Source: Neostapfia colusana
Taxonomy: Eukaryota; Streptophyta; Magnoliopsida; Poales; Poaceae
DNA: 64,000 bases
Assembly (NCBI GenBank): GCA_030760725.1
Contig: JASWHV010000004.1
Location: 56,263,136-56,327,135, forward strand
Direction: 5' to 3'
Shown: positions 54,291-64,000 of the stretch, piece by piece
How the letters are laid out: each line of letters begins with the position of its first letter
Numbering within the stretch: position 1 is the first letter of the stretch
The notes under the pieces: generated by a model
Databases searched by the model: none
What the model saw: the letters and a program-made list of their open reading frames with translations, nothing else
Told to the model about the DNA's origin: nothing
Translations under genes and position numbers: made by a program

Positions 54291-57200
54291 GGGAAACACT
54301 TCATCTCGATGTCACTTGCCTGAGGTGAAAGTAACTTTAGTGAGCTAGCCTAGACCCATAAAGACCTCGCGCCATCAACGTCGAGACTCCACAATCAAAC
54401 AAGAAACGCTTTGCCTCGACGCTACTAGCCTAAGGTGAAAAATAAATTTAGTGAAAGTGTTGATCATTCCTCATATCCATTATGAGGATTACTCACAAAG
54501 CATATTAAATGTTTTCCCGGTTTATTACTACGTCACGACTTAGTGTACAAGTATGCTCACTACCGCGAGCGACGGTGATTGCAATCAAAACACCCGGCTG
54601 ACACGACACGTACGCCCGTACTCAACGTTGCACACAGCAACCATCACTGACGTCGTATGTGGCAACCTTTCACACGACACCCAAATGTCAAACCGGCCCC
54701 ACCGACTGGGATTAAGTCTCACTACGACAAACCCTCATAGAACCGACTTCTCTATCCTTTCAGCATCTATATCAGACGGTGAGGTATGCCTCAACACCCA
54801 GGTTAACATGTTAGATCGGTTTCCTGTGTCCCATATTGCCAGTATGCATCCGGTACACAACTCAAACTTGCCTCACAGGGCCGCACACGAGAACGGGCCT
54901 TATTTGACCCAGACATAGACTAGGTTCACAGGACCACGTCCTTGAGCCTTCCATCCACTGCCCGGTCTCCATTCCCAACTATGAGGATCAATTCCCAACT
55001 CTTCCGATTGATCCCCCTTAATCCCGGTTCACGAGTAGGAAATCGCCTACTCGAGTTATGTCTCTTTTAATCCACTTTTGTTACTTGAGATCAGCTGTTA
55101 TAATCAATTGATAGCCTACGCTACATTATACTCCAGGGTTTTCTGGGTCATGCATTTGGAGTTTCATACCATCTAGACTTAATGCAATAAACAAAATGCT
55201 AGACAATATAAAATGAATACAAATAAAAACTTGTAAGTTTTGATGCAAACCGGGGATTGCCTTTGTTTGCCAGGGGACTTATATATATGAGGTTCAGTTA
55301 GTGAAGATCACTTGGCTTAATCAAGTGCTTTCCTCCTTCCTTGATCTCCACTCTGATGACTTCAAGTACTTCACGTAGATGCTACACGTAATGAATATGC
55401 ATATGGATTTAATTGTAAAGATTTTGCTAACAAGTTCTAATTACAAGTTTAAAATCTGGAACTTTGTTTAGGAATTTAAAATGACACTGGCGCTAGTGGT
55501 TTGGGTATGGGGTCAAGCACTATGATCAACTGAGATGTGTTGTTCATCACTTGTGTGATACTCATCTAGATAGGTTGAAAGCACAGTGGTGATCCAGAGC
55601 TCCAATAGAGCTGAAACTTTTCTGGTGAGTTCCTTGTCACAAGAAAGTCATGTGGACCAAATTTTAGAAATTTTCAATGAGTATATCACTCAGAACAATT
55701 CCCTAAGCATTTAGGAAAAAGGGAATTAATTCTGAATAAACTTGCACCTTCATGCAAATTCAAGTGAACTACAATTTCAAACATAGCTCAGGGAGTATGC
55801 ACGAATTTTTCTAGAATTTTTGGAGCTAAGACCTACCCAGAAATGAATTTCCAAGTTTTGGAAATTCTCTGAAAATGTTTCTGTATTCAATTGAACACAG
55901 CAACTTCAAATCTGAATTGCCCTAATCAAATCAACTCCAAATGAGCTGAAACTTTTACAGGATTTCACTAACATCCTGAATAATATTCTGGAAAAATTTG
56001 AGGATTTTTGGATGAACCAAACTCCCTCTAAAATTCTTTTGCTGAAAATTTTAAAGAATTTCCCAGAATTAAATAATGACTTTCATACAAATTGGGTTGC
56101 ATATTTGGATAGAGTTTTCCAACCTGAATCCAACCCAATTTGAATCACTAAATTTGGAGATTCCTAGCAAAAGTGATGAGGTTCTAAAGTTTGGGGAAAT
56201 TCTAGAATTCGAATTAACCGGGAAAAGTTCAAATCTCTGACAGCGGGTCCGGCCAACATGTGTCAACTCCTCGGCTAAACCACATGGGGCCACAGGGCTA
56301 TTTCCCTCACTGTCACAGACGATCCCATGCAACAGAAGATCCCACACCGGTTCACTGAGCAGCTGACGCGCGGGCCCGGCCACTTCGTCTCCCACCTCTC
56401 GCTCCCGCGCCCGTGCGCCGCCGGGCTCACCGGAGAAACACTGAACCTCGACGTCCGGCCAGCTCCCGTGCTATCCCTCGCCACTAGGGCCTAATTCCAT
56501 ATGCTGAACATGATGGAACCACTTCCCCGACTGGAGGTGGGTCTAACATAGCCGGCGACGGTGCGGCGGCTCGGCACACCATCGGCAACGTCGGCCGGCT
56601 AACCTAGCCTGCCAAAACATCAGTGGAAGGGCTCTACAGCACCGTAGGATGCTCAGGAAGATCTACCTGGTGGAGAAACAGCCCGGAGATGGCTCTAACC
56701 TAGCTTTCACCATGAGCCCGATTCTCCCCGCCATAGCCGCCGTTGAAAAAGTGGAAAATACACCGTGCACAGTGGGTTTCATGCGTCGGTTGCTAATAGG
56801 CAAATGATCGCCGGCTAGTCCAGATTGTGTGTGCAAGATTTGACGACCTAAGAACGAGAATAGAGGTCAAATTTGAAGTTACCGTGACGGAAGGTCGGTT
56901 TGTGCCCGCCGGAGGAATTTTCTCAAATTCGCGCTCGGTAGTTCATGTCATGGCTTGAGCTTCTGAGATGAGCACCACAGGGTCCTAGCGCGTCCGAGGC
57001 CACTCTTGCTCGGCCATGAAAGACTCTCAGCCGAGCTGTCCATGTGCGACCTCCGTTCGGTTGCGGTTCAGCCGCCGCGGATGATTGGTCTAGTGCTCAG
57101 GAACTACGGTACTCGGCTTGTTTGTGCGTCGAGAAGATGGGAACTGGGCTCGCGGTGCCGTTTAGCAGCTCGGGGTGGAGGCGCACGCACGTTTTCCCGG

Positions 57201-58054
57201 TTTTCCTGGTTGCTCCTGAGAGCGTGGCGGTGAGTTCTCTGCTCGGTGTGTTTCTCGCGAGGAGGAGGAGGCGAAGGGTGTTTGGCTCAGCTGTGTGGGG
57301 AGTAGATCACGTTGAGGAGGGGGTGAACCGCTACACGGTTGCCAGCGCTTGGTGAGAGGAGCAGGAGGTGGCTTCCGGTTTCCCCTCGGTGTCACACGGC
57401 GAGCCCTCTCGGTGGAGTGAAAAGCAGACCACAAGACTTAAGGTGCAAGTCAACTTAGCCCTACAACATGTGGGTCCCACCAGTCAGTACCCCCTTATCC
57501 CTCAAAAGATCTCCAAAATTTGACAACTGACCAATTCAAAAGTTTTGGAGTTGAAAACTGAGCTGTATTTGGATAGTTGGACAAATTACATCCAAATTCA
57601 AATGTATATTTGAATTCTTTGCACATTTAAATCCTTTTTGGAAAAATGAATAGCAAACCTTTTCAAAAATTAATGAAACTTTGCCTACCCACTAATTTGA
57701 ACCTAAGGAATCCAAATATGCAATTTGATTCTTGTGTTAGCTGCTGCAAACAAGAGTTTGAACACAACAGTTTGAATTACCATTGTGTCCTCCCCTCATT
57801 TGAAATTTAAGTTGAACATTTAGTTCAAACTCTGATTTTTAAACCTTTCCATTGCACCTGAGTACTTCAATTCTGTGGGTTTAATCCACCTAGGGTCCAA
57901 ACATGCAAGTAGCCATAAGATGGTTTTAGAATAATCTCACATGTGTTATCATATGTGGAAAAAAAGTTTAAACCAGCCCCCTTTTTCATACACATGTCAC
58001 CAACATTTGTGCAAACTCAAGTTTCTTTGTATTCATGCTTTTGGGACCTTTACA
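54291..58054 (-). repeat. E4 3' LTR (C-type), truncated at its far end
   Basis: Begins (minus strand) TGTAAAGGTCCC at 58054, directly after a PPT. The segment 54540-54700 is homologous in reverse complement to C1 18600-18780, and GGCAATCCCCGGTTTGCATC (near 55250) to C1 18066-18085. The counterpart of the last 600 bp of C1, including exon 3 and the TG end, is missing at 54290. The region matching C1 exon 2 (about 55370-55262) has stops, so no intact micro-gene is claimed here. The long plus-strand frames near 57000-57350 look fortuitous. Confidence 0.8.
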
Positions 58055-58070
58055 TTCCTCCCTCCTTAAA
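58055..58070 (-). promoter_or_regulatory. E4 polypurine tract
   Basis: The minus strand reads TTTAAGGAGGGAGGAA immediately before the LTR start at 58054, matching the position of the PPT in B and E2. Confidence 0.75.
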
Positions 58071-58127
58071 AAGGAATCTCGTCCTGAAATTACAAAAGAA
58101 AGATGAGGCGGGAGGTAATTACAAAAT

Positions 58128-58394
58128 CTATGACAAAAGTTCCGGATAGTTCTTGTGGATGTAATCTTCACTATCCCAAGTCGCTTCTTCTGGTGTATGA
58201 TTACTCCATAGGACTTTGTAAAATTTCAAAGTCCGATTTTGAGTGATCGGGGTCTTCTCGTCGATAATCTTGATGGGCTGCTCGGCGTAGGTGAGATCAG
58301 GTTGTAATATCTCCATGTCTCCCGAAAGAATCTTTGTCGGCTTCTTCAAACACTTTTTCAAGTGTGAGACATGGAAGATGTTGTGGATGCCCAA
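58128..58394 (-). pseudogene. E4 chromodomain
   Basis: HNIFHVSHLKKCLKKPTKIL leads into a chromodomain: PIKIIDEKTPITQNRTLKFY, KVLWSNHTPEEATWDSEDYI. A C-terminal integrase module of chromoviruses that binds modified histones (known). Broken from the rest of integrase by stops and shifts between 58400 and 58660. Confidence 0.92.
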
Positions 58395-58399
58395 TAAAG

Positions 58400-59243
58400 A
58401 TGGTGGCAGCTTCAGACGGTAGGCTACCGGTCCACACTGTTCTGTAATAATGAACAGACCGACAGCGAGGAGCTAGCTTTCCCTTGACCCCGAATCAATG
58501 AATTCCCTTCATCGGGGATAATCGGAGATAGACGTGATCTCCGACTTCAAAATACAAGGGTCGGCGTCGCTGGTAAGCATAACTCTTCTAGCGAGATTGA
58601 GCGGCTTTGAAGTTTGCTTGAATAAGCTGGACCCGCTCTTCGGCATCTTTCACAAGATCAACGCCGAAATCACCCTCTCGCCGGATTCACACCAATTGAG
58701 TGGTGTGCGGCACTTCCTGCCATAGAGTGCTTCGTATGGTGCCATTTTAATGCTGGATTGGTAACCATTATTGTAGGAGAACTCCGCAAATGGCAAATGG
58801 TTATCCCAATTATTTCCATGATCTATGGCACAAGCTCTCAGCATATCTTCTAAAATTTGATTCACCCTCTCCGTTTGGCCGTCGGTCTGAGGATGGTATG
58901 CTGAGCTTCTGATTAACTTTGTTCCCAGAGATTCATGTAGTTTCTCCCAAAAACGAGCAACAAATATTGAACCTCGGTCGGATATGATGGTTTTGGGAAC
59001 TCCATGTAAGCACACAATTCTGGAGAGATACAACTCTGCATGTTGCTTAGTCTAGAATCCCGTATTCACTGGGATGAAGTGGGCTGATTTTGTTAAGAGA
59101 TCAACAATCACCCAAATGGATTCATGCTTTCTAGATGTGAGAGGCAGTCCGACAATAAAGTCTATGCTAATGTCCTCCCACTTCCATGCCGGAACGCTTA
59201 ATGGTTGCATCATTTCCGCTTTCTTTATATGGTCAGCTTTGAC
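58400..59243 (-). pseudogene. E4 integrase core, several frames
   Basis: VSECDTC is followed by a stop, then ISIDFIVGLPLTSRKHESIW, and a stop near 59050. An open piece 59033-58650 carries TIISDRGSIFVARFW, SAYHPQTDGQTERVNQILED, AEFSYNNGYQSSIKMAPYEA. Then come a shift near 58665 and the GPF-like part with stops (YFEVGDHVYLRLSP). Same order as in E2 and B, more decayed. Confidence 0.9.
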
Positions 59244-60116
59244 TCACCGACATGTATCACACTCGGATACATACTTGGCAATTTCTTGCTTCATCCGAGT
59301 CCACCAAAATTTTGTTTTGAGGTCTTGATACATCTTATTGCTTCCAGGATGTATCGAGTACTTGGACATATGAGCTTCATCTAGGATTTTCTTCATTAGC
59401 TTCATGTTCCGGGGTACCACGATACGGTTGTTAAACCATAACACACCGTGATCATCTTCCTGGAAGCATTTCACGTTATCCTCCTTAATTCTTGCTCGGA
59501 TATTTCGCATTCCTTTATCCCTCTTTTGAGCTCGTACGATCTCCTCTCTAATAGTAGGCACTAGAGCAAGATTATACAATGCCCCATACGGAACAACCCG
59601 CAAGCTTGGTTCTTCATCCTCATCCGGAATAACTGACAAGTTATTTATGAGGGACTTACGACTGAGTGCATCAGCCACCACGTTAGCTTTGCCCGGATGG
59701 TAATGGATCTCGAGCTCATAATCTTTGATTAATTCTAACCATCTCCGCTGCCTCATATTAATATCCTTCTGAGTGAATATATATTTGAGGCTCTTATGGT
59801 CGGTGTAGAGATGCACTAAATTTCCAAGTAAGTAGTGCATCCACATTTTCAATGCAAGCACCACTGCAGCGAGTTCCAGGTCATGAGTGGGGTAGTGCTG
59901 CTCGTGGTTGCGGAGTTGATGAGACCCATACGCAATCACGCGTCTATCTTGCATTAAGACGCAGCCAAATCCAATGCCTGAGGCATCACAATAAACATCG
60001 AATGGCTTTGTTGTATCTGGTTGGGCTAGAACCAGTGCCGTTGTGAGATGTTTCTTTAGAGTTTGAAATGCCTCTTCACAGGCCTCTGTCCACACATACT
60101 TGCTGCTCTTCTTCAA
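59244..60116 (-). pseudogene. E4 RNase H and integrase zinc finger
   Basis: 290 open codons: FDVYCDASGIGFGCVLMQDR, YPTHDLELAAVVLALKMWMH, YTDHKSLKYIFTQKDINMRQ, HYHPGKANVVADALSRK, a linker, then HMSKYSIHPGSNKMY and CDTC. Separated from RT by a TAA at about 60118. Confidence 0.94.
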
Positions 60117-60119
60117 TAA

Positions 60120-60935
60120 TTATGTCATTGGTTTAGCCACCTTCGAGAAGCAGGAAATAAATCTCCGGTAATAACCCGCCAGTCCTAGAAAACTGCGGAT
60201 TTGATGAACAGATGTCGGAGACTCCCAATTCAAGACTTGCTCAATTTTGGTTGGATCTACAGCTACACCTTCCGCTGAAATAATGTGGCCTAAGAATGGT
60301 ACCTTGCTGATCCAAAATTCACACTTGCTAAATTTGGCATACAGCTTATGTTCCCGTAAGCGTTGGAGCACGATATGGAGATGTTTGGTGTGCTCCTCCT
60401 CCGATTTGGAGTATACGAGAATGTCGTCGATGAAAACCACGACGAACTGATCCAACTCTGGCATGAATACAGAATTCATGAGATACATGAAGTGTGAGGG
60501 TGCATTTGTTAGCCCGAAAGACATGACTAGATACTCATAGAGCCCGTCTCTAGTTGAGAAAGCCGTCTTCGGTATATCCTCCGCTCTGATTTTTATCTGA
60601 TGATAACCGGACCGTAAGTCCATCTTGGAGAATACTTTGGCACCAACCAACTGATCAAATAATATATCGATCCGCGGCAGTGGATATTTATTTTTGATCG
60701 TCACTGCATTCAGCGGCCGATAATCAACACATAACCGAAGTGATTCATCCTTTTTCTTCACAAGGAGGGATAAACAGCCCCATGGTAATGAGCTTGGCCG
60801 GATGAACCCTTTGTCCATTAAGTCCTTTAGCTTCTCTTTCAGTTCAGCTAATTCCTTCGGAGACATTTTGTACGGCCTCCGAGATATCGGTGTGGTTCCT
60901 GGTGCTAACTCGATCTTGAATACCACGTCCCTTTT
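60120..60935 (-). pseudogene. E4 reverse transcriptase
   Basis: Open from a frameshift near 60935 to the TAA at 60120: VVFKIELAPGTTPISRRPYK, GFIRPSSLPWG, LCVDYRPLNAVTIKNKYPLP, KMDLRSGYHQIKI, SFGLTNAPSHFMYLMN, catalytic FVVVFIDDILVYS, LGHIISAEGVAVDP. A gypsy RT of a lineage somewhat different from E1/E2/B. Confidence 0.94.
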
Positions 60936-61620
60936 CCGGCGGCATCCCTGGAAGATCGTCGGGAAACACATCTGGGTACTCACGGACCACTGGAATATCC
61001 TCCAGTTTCATGGTCACACTGTGGTACACCACTGGATTTTTAGAATCCACGGCTTCAAATATGAGTGTTTGGAGACCGTAGATCGGAGAGTCCAAGCTAA
61101 CAATCTGTGGACCGATGTCAATAACATCCCCGTGGTAGTTCATCCACGCCATTCCTAAGATCACATTGATCTTCTGCCCCTCTAACACAATGAGGGTCGT
61201 GGGGTATAATTTTCCACCTAAGCACAAGGGTGCTTTGATCACCACCTCATTAGCAGCTATATTTCCACTGGGTGAGCGGATAAGGTAGTGATCTTTCGGT
61301 GTAGAGGTGGAGAGTTCAGCTTTGCACACAAATAACCTGCTGATGAAATTGTTTGTGGCTCCAGAGTCAAATAAAATCAATACGGGCAGTTCCTTGAGGG
61401 TGAACATTCCCTCTAGCACAGGTGCCCCTTCCGGCACATCCTCTAGAGCCGTATAATAAATGCACCCGGACTTTGGTGCTGTTCCTTGGAGATGAGCACG
61501 GGGTTGAATTATACCCTGCTCTGGTGTATTTCCGCTGTGGCGTATCCTTTCTAGACATTTCTGCTGATGTGACCCAAATAACTGCACGTGAAGCACGGTT
61601 TCTCAGCCGGTTCCAGGTTG
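60936..61620 (-). pseudogene. E4 nucleocapsid end and aspartic protease
   Basis: The zinc knuckle starts CFTCSYLGHIS near 61595, but a one-base shift separates it from the final Cys, which is read in the next frame (QQKCLERI). Protease: PVLILFDSGATNNFIS (intact DSG), KINVILGMAWMNYHGDV, then IPVVREYPDVFPDDLPGMPP before the shift into RT. Confidence 0.9.
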
Positions 61621-61699
61621 CTCTGAGTACAGACACTAGTTGTATTCTGCTGCGGCAAGAACGCTTGAGGAACAGAATAATGTGGCTGCATATACCGTT

Positions 61700-62620
61700 G
61701 TTGCAGTTATCCGAATTCAGAATATTGAGATGAACGACCCGGATATTGTTGGAGTAGTCGAGCCGGCTGCATTGTTTGACAGTTCAAGGTACTGTCTACC
61801 ACCCGGTATTTATGAGGAGCAATACTGCTACTATCCGGTGGTATACGGTTCTTTCTTTTCTCAGCCTGAACTTCTCGCTGAGCATCTTCAACCATGATGG
61901 CAGCACTCATCAATTCGTTGAAGTTCTTTCGATCAGCTAATACGAGTCTTTCCTTTAACTTGGGATTGAGGCTGCAGAAGAACCATTCACACTTTTGTGC
62001 CTCAGTGTTCACATGTTCAGGCGTGTACTGTGCCAGTTTGTTGAACACTCGCGAATGCTCGTATGCATCCCTCCCTCCTTGTTTTAAGACCAGAAACTCC
62101 TCAAGTTTCCGCTGAATTATTCCGGAAGGAACATGATAAGCAAGAAATGCCTTCCGGAATTCCATCCATGTGAAATGATGTCCAGCTGGTAAGGAGGCGA
62201 GTTGATTTGCCCACCATGCACTGGCGGACCCGTGAAGTTGTTGCGCCGCGTACAAGACTTTCTGATGTTCGGTGCATTGGAGCAACCCGATTCAATGGTA
62301 CAGATCCAGCTATCCGCCACCAGAGGATCCTCAGCTTCAATGAAAACTGGTGGTTGAGTTGCTAAGAACTCAACATAGGAATTTATTTGAGGTTGGCGCA
62401 AGTCTTCATCTCGACATCCCCCTTGACGGAATGTATTCATCACCAGGGTGCGGAGCAAGTCGGTTCGCTCATCGCTTGCACCCGTCATGGCACCCAGAAT
62501 GTCCTCCATTGTGACCGTCGGTGAAAGTCCTGGTGGCGGCTGCGGTTGCGGAGCTCGCTGCTCCCGCTGTGGAGAGTTATCACCACCACCACCACCACTG
62601 GAACCACCCACCTCACCCAT
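61700..62620 (-). pseudogene. E4 gag
   Basis: ATG 62620, MGEVGG followed by a Gly run and Pro/Gln-rich segment, FLATQPPVFIEAEDPLVADS, frameshift near 62290, then VLYAAQQLHGSASAWWANQL, FTWMEFRKAFLAYHVPSGII, LAQYTPEHVNTEAQKCEWFF, and a stop near 61707. A Ty3/gypsy capsid of a type different from E1-E3 and B (YHVPSGI instead of HYVPV/HYIPR). Confidence 0.9.
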
Positions 62621-64000
62621 GGAACGAGTTCACACCATTCTGCAATTGCAAGAGTTCATTATCATCTCAACACTATCACTTGATTTATTCCATGAACAAA
62701 GTAGTGAAACACTGATAATGAAATCTTAACACGTAAGCAAAATGATTTAAGCGCAAACTGATGTAACTAACAACAAGGATTTAAAAGCAGATTGACCGGT
62801 CCTCACACAAACCAGATTTTTATCCAGTTAAAAGCACTTTCATAACCTTTCCAATGGTGTATCATAGGCTCCTTAGGGATTTTTCTACAAGAAGTTATGG
62901 CTTAAAAAAAGAAAGGTCCAGAGAGGTTTTTCTGCTGTCCTGGTTCTGGACAATTTGCCTTCAACTGGACTTTTCACCAACTTAACTTGTGATTTTGCTC
63001 TGGAGGTCTACAAAGAAGTTGTAGAGCACTTGAAAATATTTCCAGAACTGTATCATACACCTTAATTGGTTAAAGCTACTCAGAGTTATGCCCTGTCAAA
63101 TTCAGCAAGAATTCCTGCCAGAAACAGAGCACTCTGTTTTTGAAAACTTTGAAACCTAGACCTTCTCTCATTTGAATCTTATCTCAAAATAAGAGTTCAG
63201 TAGCTAATATTTGTTTCAAACTTCCATTTTTAGTTGAAAGTTAGCTCATGAATCATTTCTTCCTAGGGAAGAGGTTATTAAGTGTAGTACGGTGTCGATG
63301 CACCGTAAGAACAATGTCGGCACTACGTTCCTCACAAAAAGGAAAATCCTAACCGGACTATACCGGTATATACGTCTCAACTGTGGCACTAAATAGTCTC
63401 TCGAACACGTGTACTACACGGTATACGTACGTAGTTAGTACATGCAGAAGAACATTCAATGATGATGCACACATAGGTTTTTATCATTTCAGACAGTTCC
63501 ATATCATACTAAATGAGTCAAGTCACGTCTCAAGGTACGTGATCGTGTTTTTACACCACACGATGGGAAACCCGAGTAGAGCGCGAACAGGTCGTCACGG
63601 TTGGGAATTTTATTGCCCCAACAGATACCACCTACTGCCCTGCAGGGCACGCCGATGGCAAGCGCTGCGTATGTCCTTTTAGGCTATTTCCAGAAGAACA
63701 CACTATCGCGTTACTGATCACACGATGGGGTCTCCACACACTTGCCTAATGCATGCTAGGTATCAGCGTTGCATATGAACTCAGGAACATGAAGAGTCCA
63801 AGAGTTTCATATTGACGTCTCACACCAAACTGTGAGATCTATCCCTGAACCACTTTCCTCGTCAAGGGAGCTAAAAATTGAACCGCTTTAGGTAGCGTTC
63901 CTTACCATTCTTACCATTCAGAACTATAACAAGTATGTTAGTCATGCCACTTTAAGTAACTATACTACTATAGTCCTTATGTGGGCCTAATACCATTTCC
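62621..64000 (-). other. E4 leader, no gene seen
   Basis: Non-coding, AT-rich, about 1.4 kb. No ORF0 found. TGGTATTAGGCCC on the minus strand at about 63995-63983 resembles the initiator tRNA-Met PBS with three mismatches. If it is the PBS, the 5' LTR starts just beyond the window. Otherwise nothing recognised. Confidence 0.45.

Noticed and set aside
57006..57434. Overlapping plus and minus frames of 75-103 codons in a GC-rich stretch
   Set aside because: GC-rich 5' part of the E4 LTR; open frames on both strands are expected from composition, with no recognisable domain.
1..64000. Host genes, tRNA/rRNA genes, CRISPR arrays, DNA transposons
   Set aside because: I looked for non-retroelement coding stretches, cloverleaf-like segments, spaced repeats and terminal inverted repeats, and found nothing I could support.

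Overview
The window looks like heterochromatic or intergenic DNA from a large plant genome, most likely a grass (Poaceae). It is almost wholly nested LTR retrotransposons. The grass assignment is an inference: it rests on Tekay/Del-type Ty3/gypsy chromoviruses with LTRs of about 3 kb or more, a Maximus/SIRE-type Ty1/copia element, tRNA-iMet primer sites and the stacked layout. I see no host protein gene, tRNA, rRNA or CRISPR. Nothing looks bacterial.

Layout, left to right. Positions 1-8040 hold a broken minus-strand gypsy element (E1: RT/RNase H, gag/protease, leader, truncated 5' LTR), split at its protease/RT boundary by a solo LTR (A1, 1624-4941). Next comes an LTR in the opposite orientation (A5), in three pieces: 8041-8628, 27554-28603 and 31525-32611. 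The first gap in A5 holds a complete element, E2 (8629-27548, 5-bp target duplication CTAGG). E2 itself carries two solo LTRs: B-solo at 9737-13310 (GTTCC) and C1 at 15354-19473 (TACCC). The second gap in A5 holds solo LTR A4 (28604-31519, AACAA). A 0.6-kb C-type LTR fragment (32612-33213) joins A5 to the 5' half of another gypsy element, E3 (33214-37786). E3 abuts a copia element (37787-38505 and 51177-54046). That copia element is split by a complete gypsy element, B (38506-51171, duplication ATGAT). Two U3 fragments of a further LTR family (53125-53735 and 54047-54290) lie in or beside the copia gag. The right end is a decayed gypsy element, E4 (about 54291-64000), with a C-type LTR.

Every gypsy pol is broken by stops or frameshifts, so none of these copies looks autonomous. 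The intact reading frames are the gag-protease and the leader ORF0 of element B.

The most interesting signal is inside the LTRs. Three diverged LTR families (A, B, C) each contain what looks like a small spliced gene for a short Glu/Gln-rich acidic peptide. Its downstream exons keep the same intron phase in all families, use a GC-AG intron, and are followed by a shared TGTAATAAA poly(A) motif. The intron before the last exon carries a 12-bp palindrome that has changed in a compensatory way between families A and B. Other unusual features are 48-60-bp G-box repeat arrays in the family-A U3, heat-shock-element-like repeats in the E3 U3, tandem copies of the primer binding site region in E1 and E2, and pre-gag ORF0s in B and E3.
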